Shown: one piece after another, positions 8,892 through 17,378 of the stretch
Layout: the number at the start of each line of letters is the position of its first letter
Numbering within the stretch: the first letter of the stretch is position 1
NCBI RefSeq assembly: GCF_026278345.1
Contig: NZ_CP111085.1
Coordinates: forward strand, 2,616,001-2,680,000
Direction of reading: 5' to 3'
DNA: 64,000 bases
DNA from: Tellurirhabdus rosea
Lineage (GTDB): Bacteria; Bacteroidota; Bacteroidia; Cytophagales; Spirosomataceae
Made by a program: the position numbers and the translations under genes
Notes under the pieces: generated by a model
The model's input: the letters and a program-made list of their open reading frames with translations, nothing else
The model's database searches: none
What the model was told of the DNA's origin: nothing

Positions 8892-10208
8892 TTACTGCGC
8901 GACCACCTCGCCGAACAGGTCAAACTCATGCGCCTCGGTGATTTTTACCAGCGCAAAATCGCCCTGCCGGACATAGGTGCTATCGGCTTTTACCAGCACT
9001 TCGTTGTCTACTTCCGGGGAATCGGCTTCGGTACGGCCGATAAAATAGCCGCCTTCCTTCCGGTCGAACAGCACTTTGTAAAAATGGCCGACTTTTTCCT
9101 GGTTCAGTTCGTAGGAAATGCCCTGCTGCAGCCCCATGATTTCGTCGGCCCGCTCCTGCTTCACGTCGGCCGGAACATCGTCCTCCAAGCTAAACGAGTG
9201 CGTGTTTTCTTCGTGCGAGTAGGTAAACACGCCCAGCCGGTCGAAACGCATCCGTTCCACGAAGTCGTACGTTTCGTCGAACTGTTCCTCGGTTTCGCCG
9301 GGGTGACCGACGATGAGCGTCGTCCGCAGGGTGATGTTGGGTACTTTTTCGCGAATCGAGTGAATCAGGGCTTCGGTTTTTTCCCGCGTGATGCCCCGGC
9401 GCATGAGTTGAAGCTGGGCGGTCGAGCCGGTTTGCAGGGGCATGTCGAGGTAGTTGCAGATGTTCGGCCGCTCGTTCATCGCGTCGAGCACATCCATCGG
9501 GAAGCCCGACGGGTAGGCGTATTGCAGGCGAATCCAGTCGATGCCTTCCACGTCCGAGAGACGGCGCATCAGGTCGGCGAGGTTCCGCTTTTTGTACAAA
9601 TCCAGGCCGTAGTACGTCAGGTCCTGCGCAATCAGGATCAGCTCTTTCGTCCCGCGCCGGGCCAGCGACTGCGCTTCCTTCACCAGTTCGTCCATCGGGC
9701 GCGACACGTGCCCGCCGCGCATGAGCGGAATGGCGCAGAACGAACAGGGGCGGTCGCAGCCCTCGGCAATTTTCAGGTAGGCGAAGTGGGCGGGCGTCGT
9801 CAGCAGGCGTTCCCCGACGAGTTCGTGCTTGTAATCGGCCTTCAGCGTTTTGAGCAGGCGGGGTAGTTCATTGGTGCCAAACCAGGCATCGACGGTCGGA
9901 ATTTCAACCTCCAGTTCGTCCTTGTAGCGGTGCGACAGGCAGCCCGTCACGTAGACCTTATCCACCACACCGGCCTCTTTGGCGTCCACGTAGCGGAGAA
10001 TGGTGTTGACGGATTCTTCCTTGGCGTTGTCGATAAAGCCGCAGGTATTGATGACGACGATATTGGCATCGTCCTTTTTCGACTCGTGCGTCACGTTCAT
10101 GCCGTTGCCCTTCAGTTGCGTATACAGCACCTCCGAATCCACGAGGTTTTTCGAACAGCCGAGCGTGACGATGTTAATTTTATTGGTACGTAATCCTTTC
10201 GTTTTCAT
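8892..10208 (-). CDS. rimO: Ribosomal protein S12 methylthiotransferase
   Basis: 438 aa. A radical-SAM enzyme that methylthiolates the conserved aspartate of ribosomal protein S12. The N-terminal UPF0004 domain supplies C18, C56 and C90 for the second cluster. The radical-SAM motif is C151, C155, C158 in CDRPCSFC. A C-terminal TRAM domain starts near residue 375. The RGGHVSRP motif after the cluster favours RimO over MiaB. A GC-rich hairpin (10215-10235) lies 6 nt upstream of the start codon and could hide the ribosome entry site. Confidence 0.96.
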   Translation of the reverse strand: MKTKGLRTNKINIVTLGCSKNLVDSEVLYTQLKGNGMNVTHESKKDDANIVVINTCGFIDNAKEESVNTILRYVDAKEAGVVDKVYVTGCLSHRYKDELEVEIPTVDAWFGTNELPRLLKTLKADYKHELVGERLLTTPAHFAYLKIAEGCDRPCSFCAIPLMRGGHVSRPMDELVKEAQSLARRGTKELILIAQDLTYYGLDLYKKRNLADLMRRLSDVEGIDWIRLQYAYPSGFPMDVLDAMNERPNICNYLDMPLQTGSTAQLQLMRRGITREKTEALIHSIREKVPNITLRTTLIVGHPGETEEQFDETYDFVERMRFDRLGVFTYSHEENTHSFSLEDDVPADVKQERADEIMGLQQGISYELNQEKVGHFYKVLFDRKEGGYFIGRTEADSPEVDNEVLVKADSTYVRQGDFALVKITEAHEFDLFGEVVAQ

Positions 10209-10214
10209 CCTGTA

Positions 10215-10235
10215 AAGCGGGGCGTCGCCCCGCTT
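10215..10235. repeat. GC-rich palindrome just upstream of rimO
   Basis: 10 bp arms AAGCGGGGCG/CGCCCCGCTT flank a single base (10225). On the plus strand it is followed by AAATTTTTT. It ends 6 nt before the rimO ATG. It may be a REP-like unit, a leader hairpin of rimO, or a terminator for plus-strand readthrough; the sequence alone does not decide. Confidence 0.6.
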
Positions 10236-10366
10236 AAATTTTTTGAAGCGATAGCGTTCACCTATTCAAATCCGAACGCTCAATTTTTCCGCAAAGTTCG
10301 GAAAAGTACAAATGGGGATGAAATTAAACTGGCTTAATCCAGGGGATTTTCTGAAGCAATACCGAT

Positions 10367-10888
10367 CTAAAATACGGCCGCGTACGAGATTTCCACTTTG
10401 GCGGTTGATTTGCGGCCTTTTTCGATTTTGACGGGGAAAATATGGTTCTCTCCGTCGAACTCATTGGCATACAACCCCTTTTCTTCTTTCACAAAAACCG
10501 AATACGAGCCGGCGGGCAGACTGACGCAGAACCTGCCGTCCTTTCCGGATTTGACCGTTTTGATGAGCTTTGACGCCACCTCCGTGTAGAAGCCCTCGTC
10601 GTTGGCCTTTACCTGGTTCATTCCCGTCAGTTCATAGATCAGCACTTCGCGGGCTACGGGCTGGCCTTTCGGCTGCGGCCGGTCGACCGTAGGCATGTTG
10701 TTGCCGGATTTGAACAGTACCGTGCCGCAGAGGCCCTGGAACGGCGTTTTGGTGGTTGCCATCTTTTTGGCTTTGGTTACCGGTTTTTTCTGGGCAGTGG
10801 CCAAAAAACTGATGCCCAGCACGAGCATCAGCAAGATCAGCCAGGCAGACAGATTGCAGGCCCAGCGAGTGTGGCAGGTTCTAGGCAT
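10367..10888 (-). CDS. Secreted carboxypeptidase regulatory-like domain protein
   Basis: 173 aa from ATG 10888; an in-frame ATG at 10942 is possible but would place upstream sequence before the signal peptide. Residues 1-33 are an N-terminal signal (LSAWLILLMLVLGISFLATAQ). The mature part is Lys-rich at first, then has a carboxypeptidase-D regulatory-like fold at the C-terminal half (SGKDGRFCVSLPAGSYSVFV), the usual DGRF...LPAGSY pattern. It is likely a periplasmic or surface protein of unknown role. Its start overlaps the end of the decayed locus at 10881-11351. Confidence 0.75.
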   Translation of the reverse strand: MPRTCHTRWACNLSAWLILLMLVLGISFLATAQKKPVTKAKKMATTKTPFQGLCGTVLFKSGNNMPTVDRPQPKGQPVAREVLIYELTGMNQVKANDEGFYTEVASKLIKTVKSGKDGRFCVSLPAGSYSVFVKEEKGLYANEFDGENHIFPVKIEKGRKSTAKVEISYAAVF

Positions 10889-11046
10889 ATTTTTCTTTAA
10901 TAAACGAAGAGAAGTCCTCAACCATATGCAGGGCAGCGTCAATCATTAGGAAACTCGGAAGCCCTTGCAATCCGGGCTAGTGACATTTCTACCTCTGACT
11001 TACGTTGATACTCTGTAAAGGTTTCACTCAAAAAGGGTTTTGCCAT
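10881..11046 (-). pseudogene. Fragment downstream of the nucleotidyltransferase remnant, possibly a decayed HEPN partner
   Basis: ATG 11046 opens a frame (MAKPFLSETFTEYQRKSEVE...) that stops at 10939. A one-base shift near 10940 would continue it as LIDAALHMVEDFSSFIKEKY to a stop at 10881, about 54 residues. It overlaps the end of the nucleotidyltransferase remnant by 23 nt, as MNT/HEPN pairs often do. It is much shorter than a normal HEPN protein (about 120 aa), and the HEPN identity rests on position and weak helical pattern only. Confidence 0.4.
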
Positions 11047-11351
11047 CTTTTCGTACTTCCCGATAAAAAGGCTTTCTTGAAGAAAATAGATGTTCGTAGG
11101 CTACAGGTATGGCCGAAACATGAATACTACGCACCGTTGACAAGTCATTCATCTGGGGGGCTGAGCTGATGAATTTCTCTTGGAGTCGAGACTTCACTAT
11201 CTTTCAATACAATTAGATAATCAATATCCGACTCCTCGTCGAAATCCCCGCGCGCATAGGACCCGAAGAGGACAATTTTCGCCAGACGGTCGCCGTAGTG
11301 CCGTTTCATGATGGCAATGACCTCCCGGTTGATTTCCTCCAGATTCACCAT
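11024..11351 (-). pseudogene. Frameshifted MNT-type nucleotidyltransferase
   Basis: The N-terminal part is a clear minimal nucleotidyltransferase: KIVLFGSYARGDFDEESDID with the GSxARGD and DxD metal-binding motifs. The frame stops at 11145 right after a run of six C on the minus strand (11160-11155). Dropping one base there restores PQMNDLSTVRSIHVSAIPVA and on to KPFYREVRKDG, ending at 11024 with about 108 residues, the normal length. MNT proteins are antitoxins or AMPylators paired with HEPN toxins. The locus therefore looks inactivated by a one-base insertion in a homopolymer run, unless the run is a sequencing error. Confidence 0.7.
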
Positions 11352-11399
11352 GACCGCCCGCGTCTGTTGTCTCTCGTCTTTCCTCTTTTGTCTATAAAA

Positions 11400-12356
11400 T
11401 CATTTCTTAAAAAACGAATCCACAAACTCCGCCTTGTTGAACGTCTGCAGGTCCTCGATTTTCTCGCCTACGCCGATGTAGCGCACCGGAATTCTGAATT
11501 CATCCGAAATCCCGATCACCACGCCGCCTTTCGCCGTTCCGTCCAGTTTGGTAATCGCCAGGGCCGTCACGTCCGTCGCCTTCGTGAATTCGCGGGCCTG
11601 AATCACGGCGTTCTGACCCGTGGAGCCATCAAGCACCAGAAGCACCTCGTTCGGCGCATCGGCAATGACTTTCTGCATCACGCGCTTGATCTTCGACAGC
11701 TCGTTCATCAGGTTGACTTTGGTGTGCAGACGACCGGCGGTATCGATGATCACCACGTCCGCATCGGTTTCCACCGCTTTTTTCACCGCGTCGTAGGCCA
11801 CGGCCGAGGGGTCGGTGTTCATGCCGTGTTCGATGACGGGGACGCCCACGCGGTCGCCCCACAGCTTGAGCTGGGCCACGGCGGCGGCCCGGAACGTGTC
11901 GCCCGCGCCGAGCACGACTTTCTTGCCCCGTTTGTGAAACTGGGCCGCCAGCTTGCCGATGGTAGTCGTTTTGCCAACCCCGTTGACGCCGACCACCATG
12001 ATCACGTACGGCTTTTTACCGGCGGGCAGCGTAAATTCGTCCGTGACGTCCTCCGACTTGTTTTCGGACAGCAGCCCGGCGATTTCCTCGCGCAGAATCC
12101 GGTCGAGTTCGTCCGTGCCGACGTATTTATCCCGCGCCACGCGGTCCTCAATCCGTTTGATAATTTTAACGGTGGTTTCCACCCCGACGTCGGAGCTGAT
12201 GAGCACTTCTTCGAGTTCGTCGAGTACTTCCTCATCCACTTTCGACTTTCCGACCACGGCGCGGCTCAGCTTGGAGAAGAAGCTTTCCTTCGTTTTCTCC
12301 AGCCCTTTATCGAGCGATTCCTTTTTTTCTTTCGAGAAGAAATCAAATAATCCCAT
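11400..12356 (-). CDS. ftsY: Signal recognition particle receptor FtsY
   Basis: 318 aa from ATG 12356 ([13 protein letters not shown]). FtsY docks the SRP-ribosome complex at the inner membrane. It has an acidic/basic N-terminal helix region, an NG domain with the P-loop [15 protein letters not shown], then DTFRAAA, DTAGR and [10 protein letters not shown]. An upstream in-frame ATG at 12410 was rejected because the extra 18 residues are only translated repeat. The gene follows rpmG and the DUF4295 gene in the same direction, but a terminator and a long repeat hairpin lie between them. Confidence 0.96.
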   Translation of the reverse strand: MGLFDFFSKEKKESLDKGLEKTKESFFSKLSRAVVGKSKVDEEVLDELEEVLISSDVGVETTVKIIKRIEDRVARDKYVGTDELDRILREEIAGLLSENKSEDVTDEFTLPAGKKPYVIMVVGVNGVGKTTTIGKLAAQFHKRGKKVVLGAGDTFRAAAVAQLKLWGDRVGVPVIEHGMNTDPSAVAYDAVKKAVETDADVVIIDTAGRLHTKVNLMNELSKIKRVMQKVIADAPNEVLLVLDGSTGQNAVIQAREFTKATDVTALAITKLDGTAKGGVVIGISDEFRIPVRYIGVGEKIEDLQTFNKAEFVDSFFKK

Positions 12357-12363
12357 TTCCTTA

Positions 12364-12498
12364 GACGATAGATGATAGACAAGAGAGTAGAGACAAGAGA
12401 CAAGAGACAAGAAACAGGTCGCAGGAGGGATGCTGTATTTTCATCTCTTGCCTTTTGTTTCCTGTCTTTTCTCTATTGTCTGTTCTCTTTCGTCTCTT
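12364..12498. repeat. AGACAAG heptamer hairpin in the ftsY leader
   Basis: The left half has three exact tandem AGACAAG units plus variants (12375-12413). The right half has the complementary words CTTGTCT/TCTCTTG/TCTGT (about 12440-12498). It begins 7 nt upstream of the ftsY ATG. Related words also directly follow the ftsY stop codon (about 11350-11395). Confidence 0.75.
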
Positions 12499-12503
12499 CC
12501 GAA

Positions 12504-12511
12504 CAAATATA
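12504..12511 (-). promoter_or_regulatory. Possible -7 element for ftsY (TATATTTG)
   Basis: On the minus strand the bases read TATATTTG, a match to TAnnTTTG, just after the terminator of the rpmG-DUF4295 unit. No good upstream TTG at about 20 nt was found. If real, the ftsY leader would contain the whole AGACAAG hairpin. Confidence 0.3.
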
Positions 12512-12539
12512 AAAACAAAAAAGTCCCTCATCGGGACTT
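12510..12539 (-). terminator. Rho-independent terminator after the DUF4295 gene
   Basis: The stem AAGTCCC/GGGACTT (12521-12527 and 12533-12539) has a 5 nt loop. On the minus strand it is followed by TTTTTTGTTTTTA. It ends transcripts from the rpmG-DUF4295 unit 33 nt past the stop codon. Confidence 0.8.
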
Positions 12540-12571
12540 TCACGCAGTGTCATACCAGAAAGGCTGAATGA

Positions 12572-12727
12572 TTAACCTTTCAGAGCGTTCTGAACTTCTT
12601 CCAGGGGCACCATTTCCTCCTTGAAGGTGTACGCGCCCGTTTTGTCAGACTTAACGGCTTTGATGATCTTCGCGAAGTTCTTGCCGCTGCCTTCTTTCTT
12701 CAGGGTTGCAACTACTTTCTTTGCCAT
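12572..12727 (-). CDS. DUF4295 small ribosome-associated-locus protein
   Basis: 51 aa, starting MAKKVVATLKKEGSGKNFAK and ending EEVQNALKG. It is a short basic protein found next to ribosomal protein genes L28/L33 in Bacteroidota. Function is not known; position suggests a ribosomal link. It is followed at once by a T-rich terminator. A 31 bp GTCAGTG heptamer array lies between it and rpmG upstream. Confidence 0.85.
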   Translation of the reverse strand: MAKKVVATLKKEGSGKNFAKIIKAVKSDKTGAYTFKEEMVPLEEVQNALKG

Positions 12728-12734
12728 GATTTGA

Positions 12735-12765
12735 AGTGGTCAGTGGTCAGTCGTCAGTGGTCAGA
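12735..12765. repeat. GTCAGTG heptamer array
   Basis: Direct units GTCAGTG, GTCAGTC, GTCAGTG and a partial GTCAG lie between rpmG and the DUF4295 gene. Unlike most arrays here, no complementary half is visible, so it would not form a hairpin on its own. Confidence 0.7.
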
Positions 12766-12803
12766 CCAAAAAGGTTGGGGGCCACGACACCTTAACCAGG
12801 TGA

Positions 12804-12986
12804 TTACTTAATTTCTTTGTGTACGGTTACTTTCCGCAGATACGGATTGAACTTCTTAAGTTCGATCCGGCTAGGAGTGTTCTTACGGTTCTTGGTCGTG
12901 ATATAACGAGACATGCCCGGTACGCCTGAATCCTTTTGCTCAGTGCACTCCAGAATGACCTGAATTCTATTGCCTTTCTTCGCCAT
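12804..12986 (-). CDS. rpmG: 50S ribosomal protein L33
   Basis: 60 aa: [17 protein letters not shown], then [20 protein letters not shown] and [11 protein letters not shown], the L33 pattern. The zinc cysteine pairs seen in some L33 proteins are absent (only C14 present), so this is the zinc-free form. In many Bacteroidota rpmB (L28) precedes it; here the next gene is a divergent nuoD. A well-formed promoter lies at 13016-13047. Confidence 0.95.
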   Translation of the reverse strand: MAKKGNRIQVILECTEQKDSGVPGMSRYITTKNRKNTPSRIELKKFNPYLRKVTVHKEIK

Positions 12987-13015
12987 TGCTGTACGTATTT
13001 TCTCAAATAGGAACG

Positions 13016-13047
13016 CAAAGGTAGTGAAAAGCCGTTGTTATCACAAA
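13016..13047 (-). promoter_or_regulatory. Promoter of rpmG-DUF4295
   Basis: On the minus strand there is TTTG (13047-13044), a 20 nt spacer and TACCTTTG (13023-13016), a full match to the Bacteroidota -33/-7 pattern, 30 nt before the rpmG start codon. Confidence 0.75.
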
Positions 13048-13155
13048 AAAGTTTTTCAGAAAAAGTGTGATTGATAGCTGGTTAAGCGCCAATTGTTGAC
13101 TTTTGCCCTTTGACGCCTGACCTTTGACGAAATTTCCTGAACGGGCCGACCACCA

Positions 13156-14388
13156 ATGACTGACCGACCGACGACGCAAACGATTCAATACGAATACAAA
13201 CCCGGCCATTTTCAGGCGTCGGAACCGAATAAACACAATGTGGAGACGCTCGGAGCCGGCGAGATGATCCTCAACATGGGCCCGCAGCACCCGTCGACCC
13301 ACGGCGTCCTGCGGCTGGAAGTGGTGACCGACGGCGAATTTATCGTCGATGTAGTGCCGCACCTCGGTTACCTCCACCGCTGTTTCGAGAAACATGCCGA
13401 ATCGCTGCCCTACAACCAGACCATTCCGTTTGTGGACCGGCTCGACTACCTGACGGCCATGTCCTCGGAGCACGTCTACGTCATGGGCGTCGAAAAAATG
13501 CTGGGCATTCAGAACGATATTCCGAAGCGCATTGAATACATCCGCGTGCTGGTTTCGGAGCTGAACCGCATGGCGGCGCATTTCGTGGCCATTGGCACCT
13601 ACGCGCTGGACATCGGGGCTTACACGCCCTTCCTGTGGTACATGCGCGACCGCGAACACCTCCAGCGCCTGCTCGAATGGGCCAGCGGCTCGCGGATGTT
13701 GTACAATTACATCTGGATCGGCGGGCTGTATTACGACCTGCCCGTGGGCTTTGAAGAACGCTGCGCCGAGTTCCTGCGCTACCTGAAACCGAAGCTGCTC
13801 GAATTGCAGCAACTGGTGATGGAAAACAAGATTTTCGTCCAGCGGACGGCCAATGTCGGCGTGCTGCCGCTGCCGGTGGCGATTGATTACGGCTGTACGG
13901 GGCCGATGCTCCGCGGCTCGGGCCTGGCCTACGACCTCCGGCGGGTGGACGGCTATTCGGTTTACCCCGAACTCGATTTCGATATTCCGATTGGTGAAGG
14001 ACTCGTGGGCACCGTGGGAGACTGCTGGGACCGTAACTACGTCCGCGTCCGCGAGTGCTGGGAATCGCTCCGCATCGCCGAGCAGTGCCTTGAACGCCTG
14101 ACCACCGACCTGAAACGGACCCGAGATTTTGACCCGCAGGCGATTGTTCCCAAGAAAATCCGTCCGAAAGCGCAGGAAATGTACGTGCGTGGCGAGACAT
14201 CGAAGGGTGAACTGGGCTTCTTCTTCCGCGCCGACGGCCGTTCGGACGTGCCTTTCCGCTGCCACTGCCGCTCGGGCTGTTATCATAACCTGTCGGTCAT
14301 GAGCGAAATTGCCAAAGGCTCGATGATTGCGGACCTCGTCGCCATCATGGGGTCGATTGATGTGGTGATGGGCGAGGTGGACCGTTAG
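13156..14388 (+). CDS. nuoD: NADH-quinone oxidoreductase subunit D (lone gene)
   Basis: 410 aa. It is the 49 kDa-type subunit of respiratory complex I that helps form the quinone pocket. Marks are MGPQHPSTHGVLRLEV (H residues near the quinone), GYLHRCFEK, DRLDYLTAMSSEH and the C-terminal IMGSIDVVMGEVDR. The length and both ends are normal. No other nuo gene is adjacent: upstream is rpmG on the other strand, and downstream is a receptor gene. Either the complex I genes are scattered in this genome or this is an extra copy. Confidence 0.95.
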   Translation: MTDRPTTQTIQYEYKPGHFQASEPNKHNVETLGAGEMILNMGPQHPSTHGVLRLEVVTDGEFIVDVVPHLGYLHRCFEKHAESLPYNQTIPFVDRLDYLTAMSSEHVYVMGVEKMLGIQNDIPKRIEYIRVLVSELNRMAAHFVAIGTYALDIGAYTPFLWYMRDREHLQRLLEWASGSRMLYNYIWIGGLYYDLPVGFEERCAEFLRYLKPKLLELQQLVMENKIFVQRTANVGVLPLPVAIDYGCTGPMLRGSGLAYDLRRVDGYSVYPELDFDIPIGEGLVGTVGDCWDRNYVRVRECWESLRIAEQCLERLTTDLKRTRDFDPQAIVPKKIRPKAQEMYVRGETSKGELGFFFRADGRSDVPFRCHCRSGCYHNLSVMSEIAKGSMIADLVAIMGSIDVVMGEVDR

Positions 14389-14460
14389 CCTTTCAGCATC
14401 CATACAATCCACTCATCCTTATCCCCCACTCTGGAGGATGAGAGTAGCGCTTTACCAGAC

Positions 14461-14468
14461 TAATTTTG
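14461..14468 (+). promoter_or_regulatory. Possible -7 element for the second receptor (TAATTTTG)
   Basis: TAATTTTG fits TAnnTTTG and lies 22 nt before the receptor ATG at 14491. No TTG was found at the expected upstream distance, so the call is weak. Confidence 0.35.
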
Positions 14469-14490
14469 GAAATAAATCAAATCCGAAACG

Positions 14491-16971
14491 ATGGGGAAGC
14501 GCTACTTTATTCTTTTTTTCTGCCTGTTAACCAGCTCCGTAATCGCCCAGACAGCGGCTTATCGCGGGAAAATTACGGGGCAAATCAGCGATAACAACCA
14601 GAAAGTCGTCGAATTTGCGACCGTGACCCTGCACCGGGCGGCTGATTCGACCTTAGTGAAAGGTGCTTTGTCAGACGAGCGGGGACTTTTTGAATTTGAA
14701 GAAGTCGGCGAAGGCCGGTACTATGTGCAGGTCTCGCAGGTCGGCTACCAGCGCTTCCGGACGCCGCTTTTCCAACTCAATGCCGCCAACCCAACCATCA
14801 GACTCACCAACATCCAGGTACAGGAAGAAACCCGAACGCTGAACGAGGTCAACGTCCGGACCGCGAAGCCGTTCGTCGAGCGGCAACTGGACAAGATCAT
14901 CGTCAACGTCGAGAACAGCATCGTGAGTGCGGGGGCGGCGGCGATGGACGTGCTGGAACGGGCACCGGGCATCCGGGTCGATCAGGACGGCCGCATCAGT
15001 CTGAAGGGCAAACAGGGCGTCATCATCATGATCGACGGCAAACCCTCTCAGCTCGCTGCCTCGGACCTCGACAACTACCTCCGCAGCCTGCCGTCCAACG
15101 CCATTGATAAAATCGAAATCATTACGAACCCTTCGGCCCGCTACGATGCCGCCGGAAACGCCGGCATCATCAACATCCGGATGAAAAAAGACCAGCGGCT
15201 GGGTATGAACGGCAACCTGACGGCCAGCTACGGCAGCGGTCGGTATGGCAAGGCCAACGCGGGTTTCAGCCTCAATTACCGGAACAAAAAGTGGAATTAC
15301 TTCGGCAACTACAATTACTCGTACCGGAAAGCCTTTACACATCTAATCATCAACCGGCGGTATTTCACCGGCAACGAGGTAGCCGAACGGCAGGTGCTGG
15401 ACAACTACCTCAAGTTTCCGTTCAAAACGCACACGGTTCGGGCGGGTATGGACTTTTTTGCGACGAAAAAAACGACCGTCGGCCTGCTGCTGAACGGCGT
15501 TTCGAACGCGTTTACCCCGAACGGCTTTAACGAAACCTTCCGGTATGCTCCGACCGGCGCGCTCCGCGACCGCTACACGACGCAGAACAACTCCAGTGAC
15601 CTGTGGCAGAACGGTTCCGTTAACCTCAATTTCAAGCATACCTTTGATAGTACGGGGAACGGAGGTTCAGGACGCGAACTGACCGCCGACCTCGACTACG
15701 TCCGTTACCAGAGCAGCACCGACCAGCTTTTTACGACGAATCTGTACAACATAACCACAAACGCCCTGCTGGCCCGCGAACTGCTGATTGGCGATCTGGG
15801 CGGCCATATCAACATCCGCTCGCTGAAGGCCGATTACGTTAACCCGCTGAAAAACAAGGGCCGCCTGGAAGCCGGGTTCAAGCTCAGCTATGTGACGACC
15901 GATAACGATGTCCGTTTCTACGACCGCCTCGACAACCGCGACGTGCTGAACACCAACATGTCCAACCATTTTGTCTACGAAGAAAACATCAACGCGGCGT
16001 ACCTCAATTTCAACCGGCCGGTCGGCAAGCTGACGATGCAGTTCGGGCTGCGGGGCGAACAGACGCTGGCCAAAGGGCGGCAGCTAACCACTGGGCAGAC
16101 CTTCGACCGGAATTATTTCCAGTTGTTCCCAAGTCTGGCCGTGACGCAGAAATTGACCAAAAACCACGAACTGAATTACACCCTCAGCCGCCGCATCGAC
16201 CGGCCGAGTTACCGGCAGCTGAACCCGTTCCGGTTCTTCATCAACCGCACGACGTATTCGGAGGGCAACCCGTACCTGCTCCCGCAGCTGACGTACGCGG
16301 CCGAAGTATCGCATACGTACAAGCAGCGGTTCACCACCACGGTGTCGTACAGTCGGACCACCAACAACATTACAAACGTATTGCTGCGGCAGACGGGCAA
16401 TTTCGGCGGCTCCCGCGATACGCTCGTGACCTTCCAGACCGACCGCAACATCGCGAATTTTGAGTACCTCGGCCTGACGGTGAGCGCCCCGGCCCAACTC
16501 ACCAAATGGTGGAACACGAACGCCAACCTGACAGCCTATTACGGTAAATACACCGGCAATCTTGGCAACACCAACATCCGCAACGCCCTGCCGACCTTCA
16601 ACCTCAATGTCACCAATTCGTTTACGCTCCCCAAAGGGCTGACGGCCGAACTGACGGGCTTCTATCAGGCCAAAGAAGTGTACGGCATCATGACAATTCA
16701 GCGGCTGGGCAGCGTCTCGGCGGGTTTGCAGGCTCCGGTTCTGCAGCGCAAGGGCACATTGCGCCTAAACGTAAGCGACGTTTTCCTGACCAGCATTGTC
16801 AACGGCGCGTCGGCGGCGGCGGGCGTGGATGAGAAATTCTGGCAGCGCCGTGATTCACGCGTGGGTACGCTGGCCTTTACGTACCGCTTTGGCAAAGGCA
16901 CGGTCGCCCCGGCGCGTCGGCGCAGCACCGGCTCGGAATCGGAGCAGCGTCGGGTGCAGATGGGAAGCTGA
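14491..16971 (+). CDS. TonB-dependent receptor-like outer-membrane protein with carboxypeptidase-like domain
   Basis: 826 aa. A signal peptide (residues 1-20, VIAQ) is followed by a carboxypeptidase-D regulatory-like domain (about 23-110, KITGQISDNNQKVVEFATV), a plug with IIMIDGKPSQL and ITNPSARYDAAGNAGIINIR (ending about 230), and an outer membrane beta-barrel. The barrel ends at TLAFTYRFGKG; about 25 basic/Ser-rich residues follow. It shares its domain plan with the receptor at the left edge but lacks the Pro/Thr linker. No SusD gene lies nearby. The likely role is TonB-linked uptake; the substrate is unknown. Confidence 0.92.
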   Translation: MGKRYFILFFCLLTSSVIAQTAAYRGKITGQISDNNQKVVEFATVTLHRAADSTLVKGALSDERGLFEFEEVGEGRYYVQVSQVGYQRFRTPLFQLNAANPTIRLTNIQVQEETRTLNEVNVRTAKPFVERQLDKIIVNVENSIVSAGAAAMDVLERAPGIRVDQDGRISLKGKQGVIIMIDGKPSQLAASDLDNYLRSLPSNAIDKIEIITNPSARYDAAGNAGIINIRMKKDQRLGMNGNLTASYGSGRYGKANAGFSLNYRNKKWNYFGNYNYSYRKAFTHLIINRRYFTGNEVAERQVLDNYLKFPFKTHTVRAGMDFFATKKTTVGLLLNGVSNAFTPNGFNETFRYAPTGALRDRYTTQNNSSDLWQNGSVNLNFKHTFDSTGNGGSGRELTADLDYVRYQSSTDQLFTTNLYNITTNALLARELLIGDLGGHINIRSLKADYVNPLKNKGRLEAGFKLSYVTTDNDVRFYDRLDNRDVLNTNMSNHFVYEENINAAYLNFNRPVGKLTMQFGLRGEQTLAKGRQLTTGQTFDRNYFQLFPSLAVTQKLTKNHELNYTLSRRIDRPSYRQLNPFRFFINRTTYSEGNPYLLPQLTYAAEVSHTYKQRFTTTVSYSRTTNNITNVLLRQTGNFGGSRDTLVTFQTDRNIANFEYLGLTVSAPAQLTKWWNTNANLTAYYGKYTGNLGNTNIRNALPTFNLNVTNSFTLPKGLTAELTGFYQAKEVYGIMTIQRLGSVSAGLQAPVLQRKGTLRLNVSDVFLTSIVNGASAAAGVDEKFWQRRDSRVGTLAFTYRFGKGTVAPARRRSTGSESEQRRVQMGS

Positions 16972-17023
16972 TCTTCAGGCTAACCGATCAAACAGCGGGC
17001 GCGGCGGGGAAACCAGTCGCGCC

Positions 17024-17293
17024 TTATTGCTGCGGCAGATTCCGGTAATACTGGTCAATTTTCTTCCGGTGGGCCACGAACCGGTACAGGCCAACGGTCA
17101 AAAACAGGCCCGACAGGATAAGCAGTCCGTAGCCCAGGGTTGTCAGCGGCGCCAGCACTTCCAGACGGAGGATGGAGAGGCCGGAGGTCAGCAGGAAGAT
17201 GCTCGTCCGAAGATACGCCAGTAAAGTGCGCTCGTTCGCCAGATGTGTTCGTTCAAGGGCGAGGTGGTCGCGAAGAATCAGGTCGTCAGGCAT
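17024..17293 (-). CDS. DUF202 membrane protein
   Basis: 89 aa. The N-terminal motif LALERTHLANERTLLAYLRT is the DUF202 signature, followed by two hydrophobic helices (about 30-47 and 52-72) and a basic tail RFVAHRKKIDQYYRNLPQQ. It is a small inner-membrane protein of unknown function, found widely in bacteria and yeast vacuoles. It stands alone between convergent and divergent neighbours. Confidence 0.88.
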   Translation of the reverse strand: MPDDLILRDHLALERTHLANERTLLAYLRTSIFLLTSGLSILRLEVLAPLTTLGYGLLILSGLFLTVGLYRFVAHRKKIDQYYRNLPQQ

Positions 17294-17378
17294 TGGGGAT
17301 AACAGGGGATTACCCGGTAAACCGCTCCCCGGCGGGTTTGTTTTTCGCTTACCTTTGCGGTTTGTTATCGGACATTCT

